Origin: Coemansia sp. RSA 922
Lineage: Eukaryota; Kickxellomycota; Kickxellomycetes; Kickxellales; Kickxellaceae
Reading direction: 5' to 3'
NCBI GenBank assembly: GCA_027577415.1
Contig: JANBQS010000022.1
Span: 1-59,931 of the forward strand
DNA: 59,931 nucleotides
Both the position numbers and the translations under genes were made by a program. Of the stretch, positions 30,180 through 38,522 are shown piece by piece. The notes below the pieces were generated by a model. The model was given only the letters and a program-made list of their open reading frames with translations, ran no database searches and was not told the DNA's origin. Positions within the stretch are counted from its first letter, which is position 1. Each line of letters starts with the position of its first letter.

Positions 30180-30565
30180 CCTTGGCAGGATGCATTTCTG
30201 CTTAAATTCTGTAGTTCTAAACTGTGGAATCTGGTTATTGCATGTCCCCAAAGGCTCCTCAAAGAATATCTGCTCTGAAAAAGGGGTAGAGGGTGCTGCT
30301 TTCTTGGCAAACATGATTAGAAATAAGACATGGAAAGCAAGGCAACAATAGTTTCAAAGACTGGCAAAAGAAACCTCGAATTGGAAACAACTAGTTGGGA
30401 CATACAGAAATTACAGTGTTTTCGAATAAAGCCTACAGAATTTCCACTTTGGGCCAACTGCTGGCCGTTGGATAAAGAAGGTGTGTGCTAAATTTTTGCC
30501 TCTCCGTCCTGTCCTAGTCGCCCTATTTAAGAAGCTCGACCTCGGCAGGAAATGGGTGCTGGACA
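30180..30565 (+). repeat. Upstream duplicated block, copy 2
   Basis: This matches 28380-28790 in order: AAGGCTCCTCAAAGAA, CTTTCTTGGCA, CATGGAAAGC, TTTCAAAGACTGGCAAAAG, and the ATTTAAGA promoter with GGGTGCTGGACACAAGCACA. It shows that gene and several hundred bases of upstream DNA were duplicated together. Confidence 0.6.
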
Positions 30566-30612
30566 CAAGCACAACACTTTCATCTCTATTGTCTATCTCT
30601 TACGTTTTAGCT

Positions 30613-31053
30613 ATGCCAGGACCCTTCACTATAACAGCATTTGTGGTTAAAAGTAGTGACTATCACAACAAAACAATTACATGGTTAGGGCTCTATGAGA
30701 TAGATGATAATACTTCACTAACCTCTAACGTTGCCCAACAAATTATTGGAGCTAAACACAAAGAAGCAACGAATTTGACTGCCTTTTATGGTTATTCAGA
30801 TGAGCAAATGTGGATAAAGGGAGATATCACTAAGGATATGCCTATTAGATGGGATGTTTCCTTGCTATTTGCTTATGGCGGGTATAATGTCAACAGTCCA
30901 CTTTTGCAACAGTTGGTGGATGTCGACTTGAACTCTATGGCGATAAAGAAAACTATAGAAGACTATAACATCAAATCACAGATTAAGTATACGTTTGTGG
31001 ACAAGCATGGCGAGGCTAATGGGGTTGATGGATGGCGTCAAATTCTTGCGTAA
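30613..31053 (+). CDS. Small protein of unknown family B, copy 2
   Basis: A 146-residue paralogue of the 28887-29345 protein, 1.3 kb downstream in the same orientation. Shared features: a beta-rich N-terminal segment ending WLGLYEIDDN, the FYGYSDEQMWIKGDIT block, and a hydrophobic strand followed by an acidic Leu-rich helix (LLQQLVDVDLN). There is no signal peptide, TM segment or known domain. The ATG aligns with that of copy 1 and lies 88 bp after ATTTAAGA (30525-30532). The frame is open further upstream but that part is the promoter and leader. The ratio of protein to promoter conservation suggests neither copy is dead. Function unknown. Confidence 0.65.
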   Translation: MPGPFTITAFVVKSSDYHNKTITWLGLYEIDDNTSLTSNVAQQIIGAKHKEATNLTAFYGYSDEQMWIKGDITKDMPIRWDVSLLFAYGGYNVNSPLLQQLVDVDLNSMAIKKTIEDYNIKSQIKYTFVDKHGEANGVDGWRQILA

Positions 31054-31288
31054 ATAGGACCTATACACACACTTTTGAACAGTTAGTTTATAATACTTCA
31101 TAGAGTAACAAATTGGCCAATATATCTTGTCTTATTGATGGAATAAATTGAACTAAGAAATCTATAATGTAAATTGATAACTGGGTCTAAATATAAATGT
31201 CTAAAGAATAGTTGAGCACAACTCACAGCGCCTGAAAATATAGGCATGTACCATCACAACAATTTGAAACTGAGATACTAACTAGGTA
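31054..31288. other. Convergent spacer between family B copy 2 and family C copy 1
   Basis: AT-rich 3' flank of two convergent genes, without supported features. Confidence 0.5.
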
Positions 31289-31657
31289 TTAAGACCAACC
31301 CCATATCGGTGGTAGTAGTAATTTGGCGGCATATTTTATTATTTCATAATCTGTCCAGTCACCGGTTAGATTGCTTTTATACATTTCCCAGGTAGTAATA
31401 TGGGTAAAGAAAAAGCATGTAGGGCCAGAAATCGGAATGTCTGTAGTTCCTCTTGAGCTGCTCAAAGTGTATTTATAAAGCAGACCACCATTGGTGGCCA
31501 TAAAAGCTGGCTTTTGGTCCATTGCTTGGGGGTAATATGCTCGCTTTACATAATATGCAGCCGAATAAACATCCTTAATGTCCTTTGGTACGGTAACAAA
31601 TCCATGAAGCGTTATGGCGGATTTACTATCCTTGAGGTAAAGAACTGGATAATCCAT
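31289..31657 (-). CDS. Small protein of unknown family C, copy 1
   Basis: A 122-residue protein starting MDYPVLYLKDS. It is a paralogue of 32544-33017: YPVLYLKDSKSAITLHGF aligns with YPVLFLDSTTSVLTYERF, AYYVKRAYY with ASHVKKYY, FMATNGGLLYKY with YIATNNMVYKY, and ISGPTCFFFTHITTW with LSGPTYFLIANGHSW. It ends TGDWTDYEIIKYA, which recalls the TGDNW...IIK end of the proteins at 46803 and 47970. No signal peptide or known domain. The upstream in-frame codon at 31681 is TTG, so the ATG at 31657 is the start. Function unknown; likely lineage-specific. Confidence 0.65.
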   Translation of the reverse strand: MDYPVLYLKDSKSAITLHGFVTVPKDIKDVYSAAYYVKRAYYPQAMDQKPAFMATNGGLLYKYTLSSSRGTTDIPISGPTCFFFTHITTWEMYKSNLTGDWTDYEIIKYAAKLLLPPIWGWS

Positions 31658-31864
31658 AAATGCTAATAATAAGAAAACCAAAGCAGGAATGTAAAAGTTG
31701 GAGTGTGTTCTGTATTCAGAAGAAAAGTATGCAAGAGTATTAGTGATGAGGAAAAAAAGGGAAAACTGGCGGCTAGCAACAGGCTTTTTAAACTATGGCT
31801 GGGGATGGCAGTGGCAAAAGCAGAGCGGAGAAGGAATTTTAAAAATATCTTTCAACCATCCTAC

Positions 31865-32075
31865 TACATTTGGAAACAGATAAAGAGGCTCACACATTGT
31901 GTAAAAGCCAAAAGAAATTTTTTCTAAAGAACCATTCCAGATTTATTGTTCCCTCACATTGGGGCAAGCAGGCTTTTTATTCAAGCGCAGCCGCAGAGAA
32001 CAACTGGCGGGAAAAATGATGAATAGCGACATAATTTAATCTTGTGTCCACGTGTGCTCCAGCTTCCAAAGGCGC
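31865..32075. repeat. Degenerate upstream repeat, copy 1
   Basis: It contains TTGGAAACAGATAAA, a CCAGATTTATTGTTCCC stretch, GGGGCAAGCAGGCTTTTT and GCAGAGAACAACTGGCGGGA, then CTTCCAAAGGCGCTTTA. The same series occurs at 33570-33790 and in part at 33298-33370. It lies upstream of family C copy 1; function, if any, is unknown. Confidence 0.5.
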
Positions 32076-32543
32076 TTTATCCATGCCGGTGCAAAGTAGT
32101 AGCGACTGTCTTTTAATGGACGCACAGTTGAGCTCACTGGCAACCATCTCTACCAAAGTGGAACGCTCACTGTTGAAGCTCCTTGATAAACTAGCTACGG
32201 ACAAATGGCTTCACTCTGCTTGGTTCGTACTATTCGGCTCACTCTACTCTGGCTTGCTATCACGCTTTATATCTTGAGTATGGTGTTTTCTACAAGTGTT
32301 GAACGTAATAAACTTTAACCTTCAAAGATATTTATTACTTATTATGTCGTTGCAGGGTGTTCTGGCGACAATACTCCCTTTTCACAACTGATATCCAGCC
32401 TTTTGCGAGTAATTGTTGCATAAATGTAGTGTATATATACTACAATTCAAACCTGACCAATAAAAGAAAAGGGCTCGAGCAATGGTTCTGCTGGTTGGAG
32501 ATCACCGAGGCATATCATGGCACACGGTAGATGGTGGCAAGTT
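32076..32543. other. Intergenic spacer with a possible gene remnant
   Basis: An open frame runs on the plus strand to 32277 (including LLMDAQLSSLATISTKVE and a hydrophobic end). It has no recognised product. It weakly resembles a short frame near 20113. The rest is AT-rich 3' flank of family C copy 2. Confidence 0.3.
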
Positions 32544-33017
32544 CTATGACCTAAGTGTGCCCAGAAGTGGCCCTAATGCCTGATAGTTACAACGATAAAT
32601 CTCTTTCTTCTTGAGCATTAACCAGTCTGCCATATCTACTACGCTTAGCGACCTAGACAAGTCGTTACCTAGTACTACTGCTGCTTCAGCAATAATGTTG
32701 TACTCAGTCATCCTTAAAAAGTGGTTTATAAAATTGTTCCAACTGTGACCATTGGCGATCAAAAAGTATGTAGGTCCTGATAGCTCAGTTCTACTACCAG
32801 GTCTCCTAGTCATACCGGTGTGATATTTGTAAACCATGTTATTCGTAGCAATATAGACTGCCTTTAAACTTGTTTTCTCATTGTTGTAATACTTTTTTAC
32901 ATGGCTAGCAGCCAAGTGAACATCAACCATTTTATCAATGTGGAATATAAATCTTTCATATGTTAAAACAGATGTAGTACTATCTAGAAAAAGAACCGGA
33001 TACTTTGCAGGCATCAT
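32544..33017 (-). CDS. Small protein of unknown family C, copy 2
   Basis: A 157-residue paralogue of the 31289-31657 protein, upstream of it in the same orientation. It shares the YPVL N-terminus, the VKKYY helix, the ATNNMVYKY strand and the SGPTYFLIANGHSWNNF block. It carries about 35 extra C-terminal residues (MADWLMLKKKEIYRC and on), which copy 1 lacks. Two consecutive ATGs start it (MMPAKYP). The leader just before the start holds four AGGATA repeats. No signal peptide or known domain; function unknown. Confidence 0.65.
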   Translation of the reverse strand: MMPAKYPVLFLDSTTSVLTYERFIFHIDKMVDVHLAASHVKKYYNNEKTSLKAVYIATNNMVYKYHTGMTRRPGSRTELSGPTYFLIANGHSWNNFINHFLRMTEYNIIAEAAVVLGNDLSRSLSVVDMADWLMLKKKEIYRCNYQALGPLLGTLRS

Positions 33018-33030
33018 TTGTAAACTAATT

Positions 33031-33054
33031 AGGATAAGGATAAGGATAAGGATA
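33031..33054. repeat. (AGGATA)4 microsatellite
   Basis: Four tandem AGGATA units lie 14 bp upstream of the start codon of family C copy 2, so in its leader. On the sense strand this reads TATCCT repeats. Confidence 0.85.
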
Positions 33055-33297
33055 AAAAAGGTGGAAAGTGTATATTATTTAAAAAAAATGTAAAAGATAG
33101 TATGAAGAAGAAAAAGAAAGGAAAAAGATTGGTATTCTTGAGCAGGCCTTTCATATTGTAACTGCCAGCGACCAGAACAGAGCGGGGGAAAAAACCTGAA
33201 AAAGTCTCCTCCAACTATTCTCGAGTGCTTGAAAGCGGGAAAAGCAAATTTATTGGCTTTCGTCAAAGCCAAAAGCAATTATTTCAAAGGTCGTGCT

Positions 33298-33370
33298 GTG
33301 ATAATTGCTCCCCACTTTGGAGCAAGGGGTTTTTTTTGCTGACTGCAGCAGTCAACAGCGGACGGAAAAA
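33298..33370. repeat. Degenerate upstream repeat, partial copy 2
   Basis: ATTGCTCCCCACTTTGGAGC, then a T run, GCAGCAGTCAACAGCGGACG and GAAAAAG. It aligns with parts of 31935-32010 and 33650-33720. Confidence 0.5.
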
Positions 33371-33569
33371 GAAAAGAAAAGAAAAAGTAGGTGGCAATTT
33401 TCTCTAAAGCCCAAGTATTGCCCTACTTTCGGAGGCGATTTGTCCAAGCCAATGGAATTCAGCAGAATCTGGTTTGTGACTAGCATGTTATTAAAAACAC
33501 TAGCGACAGTCTACATTGGACCATAAAGCAAGCCTGTGCCAGAAGCAATGCTTGGAAATGTTCTTCTCA

Positions 33570-33790
33570 ATCGTGCTTGGAAACAGATAAACCAAGTTTA
33601 CATATCCTGTCAAATCCAACAAGCAATTTTTTGAAGAATATCCAGGTAAATTGTTTTCCACTTTGTGACAGCAAGGCCTTATATTTGCTGAGAAAGCAGC
33701 AAACAGTAGACGGAAAAGGAAGAATAGAAAAGATGTCACAATATATTTTTTTATATCCAAGTGTGTTTCTACTTCCCAAGGGTGCTTTCG
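33570..33790. repeat. Degenerate upstream repeat, copy 3
   Basis: TTGGAAACAGATAAA, GAATATCCAGGTAAATTG, CCACTTTGTGACAGCAAGG, CAGCAAACAGTAGACGGAAA, and CTTCCCAAGGGTGCTTTCG, in the same order as at 31865-32075. Copies are diverged, with indels. Confidence 0.5.
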
Positions 33791-34203
33791 CACCAAGCTA
33801 GTGTGAAGCAGCAAAACCTGTCCTGCAACGAGTACAATACTGAGCAAACCAGGGGCTGTCTATACTGGATATAAGAAGCTTTCGTTCCAAGGATAGACTC
33901 ATATTTGGTTGGGTTAATTTGCATACAAGAAAACCGAGAAATTTATGTCCTGCGCTCAGTAGTGCTTGGGAATTTGATTTTGCTCAACAATGGGGTTCTC
34001 AACTTTTTTTTTTTTCCATGATGAACAGGAAAAAAAAATTCTGCACCAAAAAAAAGAGGGACGAGACTTTTCTCTCTTTGTAGAATTTGTCCAATTTCTG
34101 TACTATTTTTTCTCTCCCTTTCTTCCTTCGAATTTGTACATATTGTTAACACCTTGATATTTAAAAAAGTCGGCGGGTTCTCCTTAGAAATCTCTTTTTA
34201 ACA
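33791..34203. other. Intergenic: 5' region of the R3H-SUZ gene
   Basis: AT-rich DNA with T10 and A8 runs near 34005-34060 and a pyrimidine-rich leader before ATG 34204. No gene supported. Confidence 0.5.
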
Positions 34204-34992
34204 ATGAGCGGTTCGGAATCAGTCACGTCGGCGACGGTGACAATTTTGCAACGCTCCAATCAGCCCTCACCCACTGGTACCTCCACCGCAGACCAAATCG
34301 TGCTAGACGCGTTATGCAAGTCAACCGACCGTGCGTTTCTATTAGACGTAGAGCAGCAGATACGCGATTTCGTAGACAATACCAGACTCCCCCGTCTATC
34401 TTATCCAAAGCAAAACTCATATCGACGGTTATTGCTACATAAGCTCGCCGACTACTACTCGTTGTCACATGTAGTAGCTGGTCGTTACAGAGACGAAATA
34501 GTGTTTTATCGGAAACAGGGTGAATCCGACTCGTTGCCTGAACTACTTGCTTCAGTGGTGCCACCTGAGTGTGTTGTTGCGGACGATAATGATTGCGATG
34601 CGGAGAATCGCAGCAGTGATGATATAGTTGCTTCGCCTGCGGCTCCGGGGTTTACCAAGATTTTGGTAAAGAAACGCAGTCCTAACGGTAGTGCGGATTT
34701 GAAGAAAACATCGGGTAATAGCGCTCAACCAGTAGACTCGGTTGTTGCTGCCTGTCCTGTAAACTCATCGCCTGTTGTGGAGGAATCAAGAGCGCATCTG
34801 AATGGCGTCGATGCGTGTTGCGACAAATTGGCTGCTGTTGGTATTGCTGGTCGAACCAAGACTATCGAGCAGAGGCAGGCCGAATATGAGCGTGCTCGTG
34901 CCGAGATATTCCAAGACGAGTCTTCCGAGGAACAACCAGCGGTTTCAGGAAGCTCATCGCCAGTATCAGTAGCAGTTCAGCAACATTTGTAG
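34204..34992 (+). CDS. R3H-SUZ domain RNA-binding protein
   Basis: A 262-residue protein. The R3H domain (about residues 45-105) has the signature R-x3-H in RRLLLHKLADYYSLSH (R75, H79), which binds single-stranded nucleic acid. A SUZ-like segment, FTKILVKKR, follows near residue 150. Near 220-245, TIEQRQAEYERARAEIFQDE is the SUZ C-terminal motif. This order is that of R3HDM/encore-type mRNA-binding proteins and fungal R3H-SUZ proteins; a role in mRNA regulation in the cytoplasm is expected. The linkers are Ser-rich and probably disordered. The ATG follows a T/C-rich leader (CTCTTTTTAACA). Its stop is 60 bp from that of the convergent hydroxyacid oxidase. Confidence 0.85.
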   Translation: MSGSESVTSATVTILQRSNQPSPTGTSTADQIVLDALCKSTDRAFLLDVEQQIRDFVDNTRLPRLSYPKQNSYRRLLLHKLADYYSLSHVVAGRYRDEIVFYRKQGESDSLPELLASVVPPECVVADDNDCDAENRSSDDIVASPAAPGFTKILVKKRSPNGSADLKKTSGNSAQPVDSVVAACPVNSSPVVEESRAHLNGVDACCDKLAAVGIAGRTKTIEQRQAEYERARAEIFQDESSEEQPAVSGSSSPVSVAVQQHL

Positions 34993-35051
34993 CCACACTA
35001 ATAACTATTTCATATATCATCAAGAAAAGAAGAAAAGAAAAATACTCTGTA

Positions 35052-36167
35052 TTAGAGCCTTGGTTGGCCTGGGACCTTGACATGGTTTCGAGTAATGTCA
35101 CCTACTGATACACAGCCAGCGAGAGCCATGGCCAAACGTAGCTCTTCATTAATCATGTCGAGCATTTCGACGACACCGTCTTCGCCATTATAATTCAAGG
35201 CCCACAGGACTGGACGACCCAAGAACACGGCTCTCGCGCCCAGCGCCAAAGCCTTGAACACATCCGTACCCCTCCGTACACCACCGTCCAAAAACACCTC
35301 GACTCGGCCATCAACCGCCCGACACACTTCCTCAAGCACATCAATGGTAGCCGGCACAGTGTCCATCTGACGACCGCCATGGTTGCTGACAATAATGCCG
35401 TCCACGCCAGCATTGACAGCGAGCACAGCGTCCTCCGCAGTAAGTATGCCTTTAACCAATACGGGGATCCGAGCCACGCTCTTGACCCACTCGACATGGC
35501 TCCAGTTCAACGTCGGGTCTATTTGCGATGCGACGTAAGCAGCCAGACCCGACGCATTATCCGCCGCACTAGTAGCCTCAGCCTTGCCGACCTGGGCTTT
35601 CCCCTCATCGGCGAAATTGGCCATAGTCAGGTGTGGAGGCAGTCTGAACCGGTTACGGATATCAGCTAGCCGACGTCCCAGATACGGCGTATCAACGGTC
35701 AGGGCAATAGCCGTATACCCAGAGTCCTGGGCACGCTCGATAAGCCGTCTAGTAGCCTCGCGGTCCTTGTACACGTATAGTTGCAGCCACTTGACTCCAT
35801 CGCCAATATCCTCGATCTTGGTCGTTGACCATGACGAGAGCACCATGCAAGTGGACTTGCGCTTGGCTGCGCGTGCTGTCGCTAGCTCCCCGTCGGGATG
35901 CGCCATCCGCTGCATAGCAGTAGGCGCTATACAAATGGGCGAGGCGATTTGTTCACCCAATATGCTCGTAGATAGTGATACTGTGGATACGTCATGGAGT
36001 ACGCGGGGCCTGATAAAAACCCGGTCAAACGCACGCTGATTCTCCTTCAGCGTTATCATGTCCTGAGCGCCAGACCGGTAGTAGTCCAAGGCGTTGCGGT
36101 CCAAGTTTCTCAGAGCATGTTGCTCAAAGTCATCCAAACTGACGAACGGAGTTCCGTGCTTTGTCAT
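35052..36167 (-). CDS. FMN-dependent 2-hydroxyacid oxidase (glycolate/lactate oxidase family)
   Basis: A 371-residue protein, the family's usual length. It has the FMN-dependent alpha-hydroxy-acid dehydrogenase core: DYYRSGAQD near the N-terminus (substrate Tyr), ICIAPTAMQRMAHPDGE, LQLYVYKD (Tyr), VLVKGI (Lys), VSNHGGRQMD (catalytic His and Arg), VFLDGGVRRGTD and GARAVFLGRPVLW. The enzyme oxidises short 2-hydroxyacids to oxoacids and makes H2O2. The C-terminus, PRL, resembles a weak peroxisomal PTS1 and suggests a peroxisomal oxidase rather than a mitochondrial L-lactate cytochrome c reductase; there is no cytochrome b5 domain. Its start is 79 bp downstream of the stop of MRH4 on the same strand. 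Substrate preference is open. Confidence 0.92.
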   Translation of the reverse strand: MTKHGTPFVSLDDFEQHALRNLDRNALDYYRSGAQDMITLKENQRAFDRVFIRPRVLHDVSTVSLSTSILGEQIASPICIAPTAMQRMAHPDGELATARAAKRKSTCMVLSSWSTTKIEDIGDGVKWLQLYVYKDREATRRLIERAQDSGYTAIALTVDTPYLGRRLADIRNRFRLPPHLTMANFADEGKAQVGKAEATSAADNASGLAAYVASQIDPTLNWSHVEWVKSVARIPVLVKGILTAEDAVLAVNAGVDGIIVSNHGGRQMDTVPATIDVLEEVCRAVDGRVEVFLDGGVRRGTDVFKALALGARAVFLGRPVLWALNYNGEDGVVEMLDMINEELRLAMALAGCVSVGDITRNHVKVPGQPRL

Positions 36168-36245
36168 AGTAAAGAAGAGCGAAAAAAAAAGTATTTAAAA
36201 TAGGCAGAGAGAGAGATAAAAGAAAGAAAAAGGTCCCCCCTCTTA

Positions 36246-38522
36246 TCAGTTGATGACTCCGCCCTGACGAATGGCGAGACGGATCTGGTCAGCCAGACGG
36301 CGGTCCTTTTTTCCCACCAGGGCTGTGACCTTGCCTCTAGTTCCCGCGCGCGCAGTACGCCCGCTGCGGTGCAAATAGTCGATAGCCGTCGTAGGGAAGT
36401 CGAACAGCACCACATGAGTGACGCAGGTCGTGTCCAGTCCACGCGACGCCAGGTCCGTGCACACCAGGATCTTGCGCGACCCCGCAAGCCCCGCCAGGCC
36501 CTCGTTCTCCGCCGTTTGCTCGGCAGGGATAGGAGGCAGAAGGTGGACTGGGATAGGCCCTGAGCTGACAAAGGCACGCAGCACCTCTTCACGGTCAAAT
36601 CCCGGGATGGGCGCCTTGAGGTCGCTAATATCCACTCCGCTGACCGGCTCAGCGACAGCATCTTCGACTTCTTCATCCTCGGCCAGCACTTCCTCCTCGG
36701 CCTCAGCCTCGTCTGCCTCGACCACTTCAGCCTGCGTCGTATCTGCCGATACTTGCTCACTCTGCCCAGCAAACCAAGTGGCCCGCTCCCACGCATCAGC
36801 ACCACGAGGCGCACGCCTGCTGTTCCTCGCCCTCAGCCTTAGCTCCTCCTCCTCCTCGTCACTCAGCCGCTCCCGACCACCTGCCGATCCAACTCTGCGC
36901 GGACCTTCCTTACCAACTTTCTTTGGTGGGCGACTGCCTCCGACAAGCAATAGCGAGGGCACGCCACGCTTATACAACTGGCGATAAACAAGGTTGGCGT
37001 GTACCTTGTTGTTGCAAAAGATAATCAGATGCTTGTCAGTCGCCGCCGTACGCAACACAAACCACAAGGCGTTCAGTCGGTGACCCTGGTAGTCCTTCGA
37101 CACATCGATAAAAGTTTGCGACAGCTTTTGGGGAGCCCGATGCAATGAAGGCGTAGTCACATGGGTGACGTCCGGGTATCTGACAATGATCTGCTCTCGG
37201 ATCATCTTGGGCAGTGTGGCGCTGACAAAGATGGCTTGCTCGCGCCGGCCCTGCGTTTCGTTCGAGAGCCGGACCATGTCAAGGACCTCGTCCATTTGGT
37301 CGCCAAAACTGTGCGAGTCCATCATCGAGTCAGCCTCATCCACCACTAGCCGGCGGATATTGGCCGGCGACAGAATCGGATCCCGACCCATGTACCGCAG
37401 AATGGCGCCCGGCGTACTCACCAATATGTCAATCGGCCCCTGCTCCACCAGCTCGCGAAGATGCCGCCGCGTCACGCCCAAGTGCAGTCCCACTGTGCGG
37501 ATCTTCGCCTTGTGGCCGATCTTCTTCAGCGTCGATGTCACTTGCTTAACCAACTCGCGCGAGGGCACCAGAATCAACGCACGCGGCCGCTTCTCTCTTC
37601 TGAGCTTGCCAATGTTGCCCGCGTTGTCTTCCTCTTCCTGCTTCAATTGCGAGATAATGGGTAGCGCATACGCGAGCGTCTTTCCGCTGCCCGTCTCTGC
37701 CGCCAAAAACACGTTGGGCCCAGGTCCGCTTATCTCCTGCTGCGTCTTTGGTTTCTTCTTGGATATCCGCGTGAGCCCCAGGATCTCCGGAATCCCCAGT
37801 GCCTGAATCTCAGTCGGGCGCAGCTCAGGCTCCACCTTGCTAAATGGGTTTCTAGCAGCAAGCTGTTCCTTCAATATACCTTTTGCTGCCTCCACGACGT
37901 CAGCGCGAAGGCCAATATTGTCAAACATCGACTTTGACACTTGCTCCGAAAGCTCCTTGATAGTCATCATATTCTCGCCATTAGACAGCGCCGTAAGGTC
38001 AGTCCCCGATTCGTTTTCAATAGGCAACAATCTAAATCGTGCTGGAGTAAACCCAAGCCCAGGCGTGCCACGCTTCTTCAGTTGCCTTGACCTCTGTCTT
38101 AGAATCCGCGCCTCGGCCATAGTCCGCTCCTTTTGAGTCGACGCATTGCGTTGGACAAATTCACGCGCTTGTACAAACTTTTCCTTTTGGTCGCGAGCAC
38201 GACGTACACGCGCTTCTAAAAGTTGGCTTTGTCCTCCGCCACTGCGGCCCTTTTGTGGCAAAGATTCTAGTCGCATCTTGTGTCGGCTGCCCTTCATCTT
38301 GTCCCACTTTTCGCGCCGTCCTTGTTGCTCCTTAATCTTGTCCTCTCTCCTGTCTCTGCTGCTACCACCGCCGCTTCGCCGACCCTCTGAGACATGAGTT
38401 GTGACCGAGAACTGTGTACATGCCGAGGCGTGAAGTGATCTGCGTAGTAGGCCAGAGTCGTGACTTTGGGGCCGTAACAGTAGGCGGCTGGCATGGCCTG
38501 GTCGAGCAAGTACGCTGAGCAT
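36246..38522 (-). CDS. MRH4: Mitochondrial DEAD-box RNA helicase MRH4
   Basis: A 758-residue protein starting MLSVLARPGHASRLLLRP, an Arg-rich mitochondrial presequence. A basic coiled region follows (about 60-155). Helicase motifs: PTEIQALGIP (Q motif), AAETGSGKT (275-283), PSRELVKQV, DEAD (395-398), SAT (434-436), IIFCNNKVHANLVYRQL, CTDLASRGLDTTCVTHV and HRSGRTARAGTRG. MRH4 assembles the mitochondrial large ribosomal subunit and binds 16S-type rRNA. Between helicase motifs IV and V lies an acidic, low-complexity insertion of roughly 150 residues (SDEEEEEL, then an E/A/V-rich run), much longer than in most DEAD-box proteins. The upstream in-frame codons to 38738 sit in the leader; the presequence supports the chosen ATG. 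Confidence 0.88.
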   Translation of the reverse strand: MLSVLARPGHASRLLLRPQSHDSGLLRRSLHASACTQFSVTTHVSEGRRSGGGSSRDRREDKIKEQQGRREKWDKMKGSRHKMRLESLPQKGRSGGGQSQLLEARVRRARDQKEKFVQAREFVQRNASTQKERTMAEARILRQRSRQLKKRGTPGLGFTPARFRLLPIENESGTDLTALSNGENMMTIKELSEQVSKSMFDNIGLRADVVEAAKGILKEQLAARNPFSKVEPELRPTEIQALGIPEILGLTRISKKKPKTQQEISGPGPNVFLAAETGSGKTLAYALPIISQLKQEEEDNAGNIGKLRREKRPRALILVPSRELVKQVTSTLKKIGHKAKIRTVGLHLGVTRRHLRELVEQGPIDILVSTPGAILRYMGRDPILSPANIRRLVVDEADSMMDSHSFGDQMDEVLDMVRLSNETQGRREQAIFVSATLPKMIREQIIVRYPDVTHVTTPSLHRAPQKLSQTFIDVSKDYQGHRLNALWFVLRTAATDKHLIIFCNNKVHANLVYRQLYKRGVPSLLLVGGSRPPKKVGKEGPRRVGSAGGRERLSDEEEEELRLRARNSRRAPRGADAWERATWFAGQSEQVSADTTQAEVVEADEAEAEEEVLAEDEEVEDAVAEPVSGVDISDLKAPIPGFDREEVLRAFVSSGPIPVHLLPPIPAEQTAENEGLAGLAGSRKILVCTDLASRGLDTTCVTHVVLFDFPTTAIDYLHRSGRTARAGTRGKVTALVGKKDRRLADQIRLAIRQGGVIN

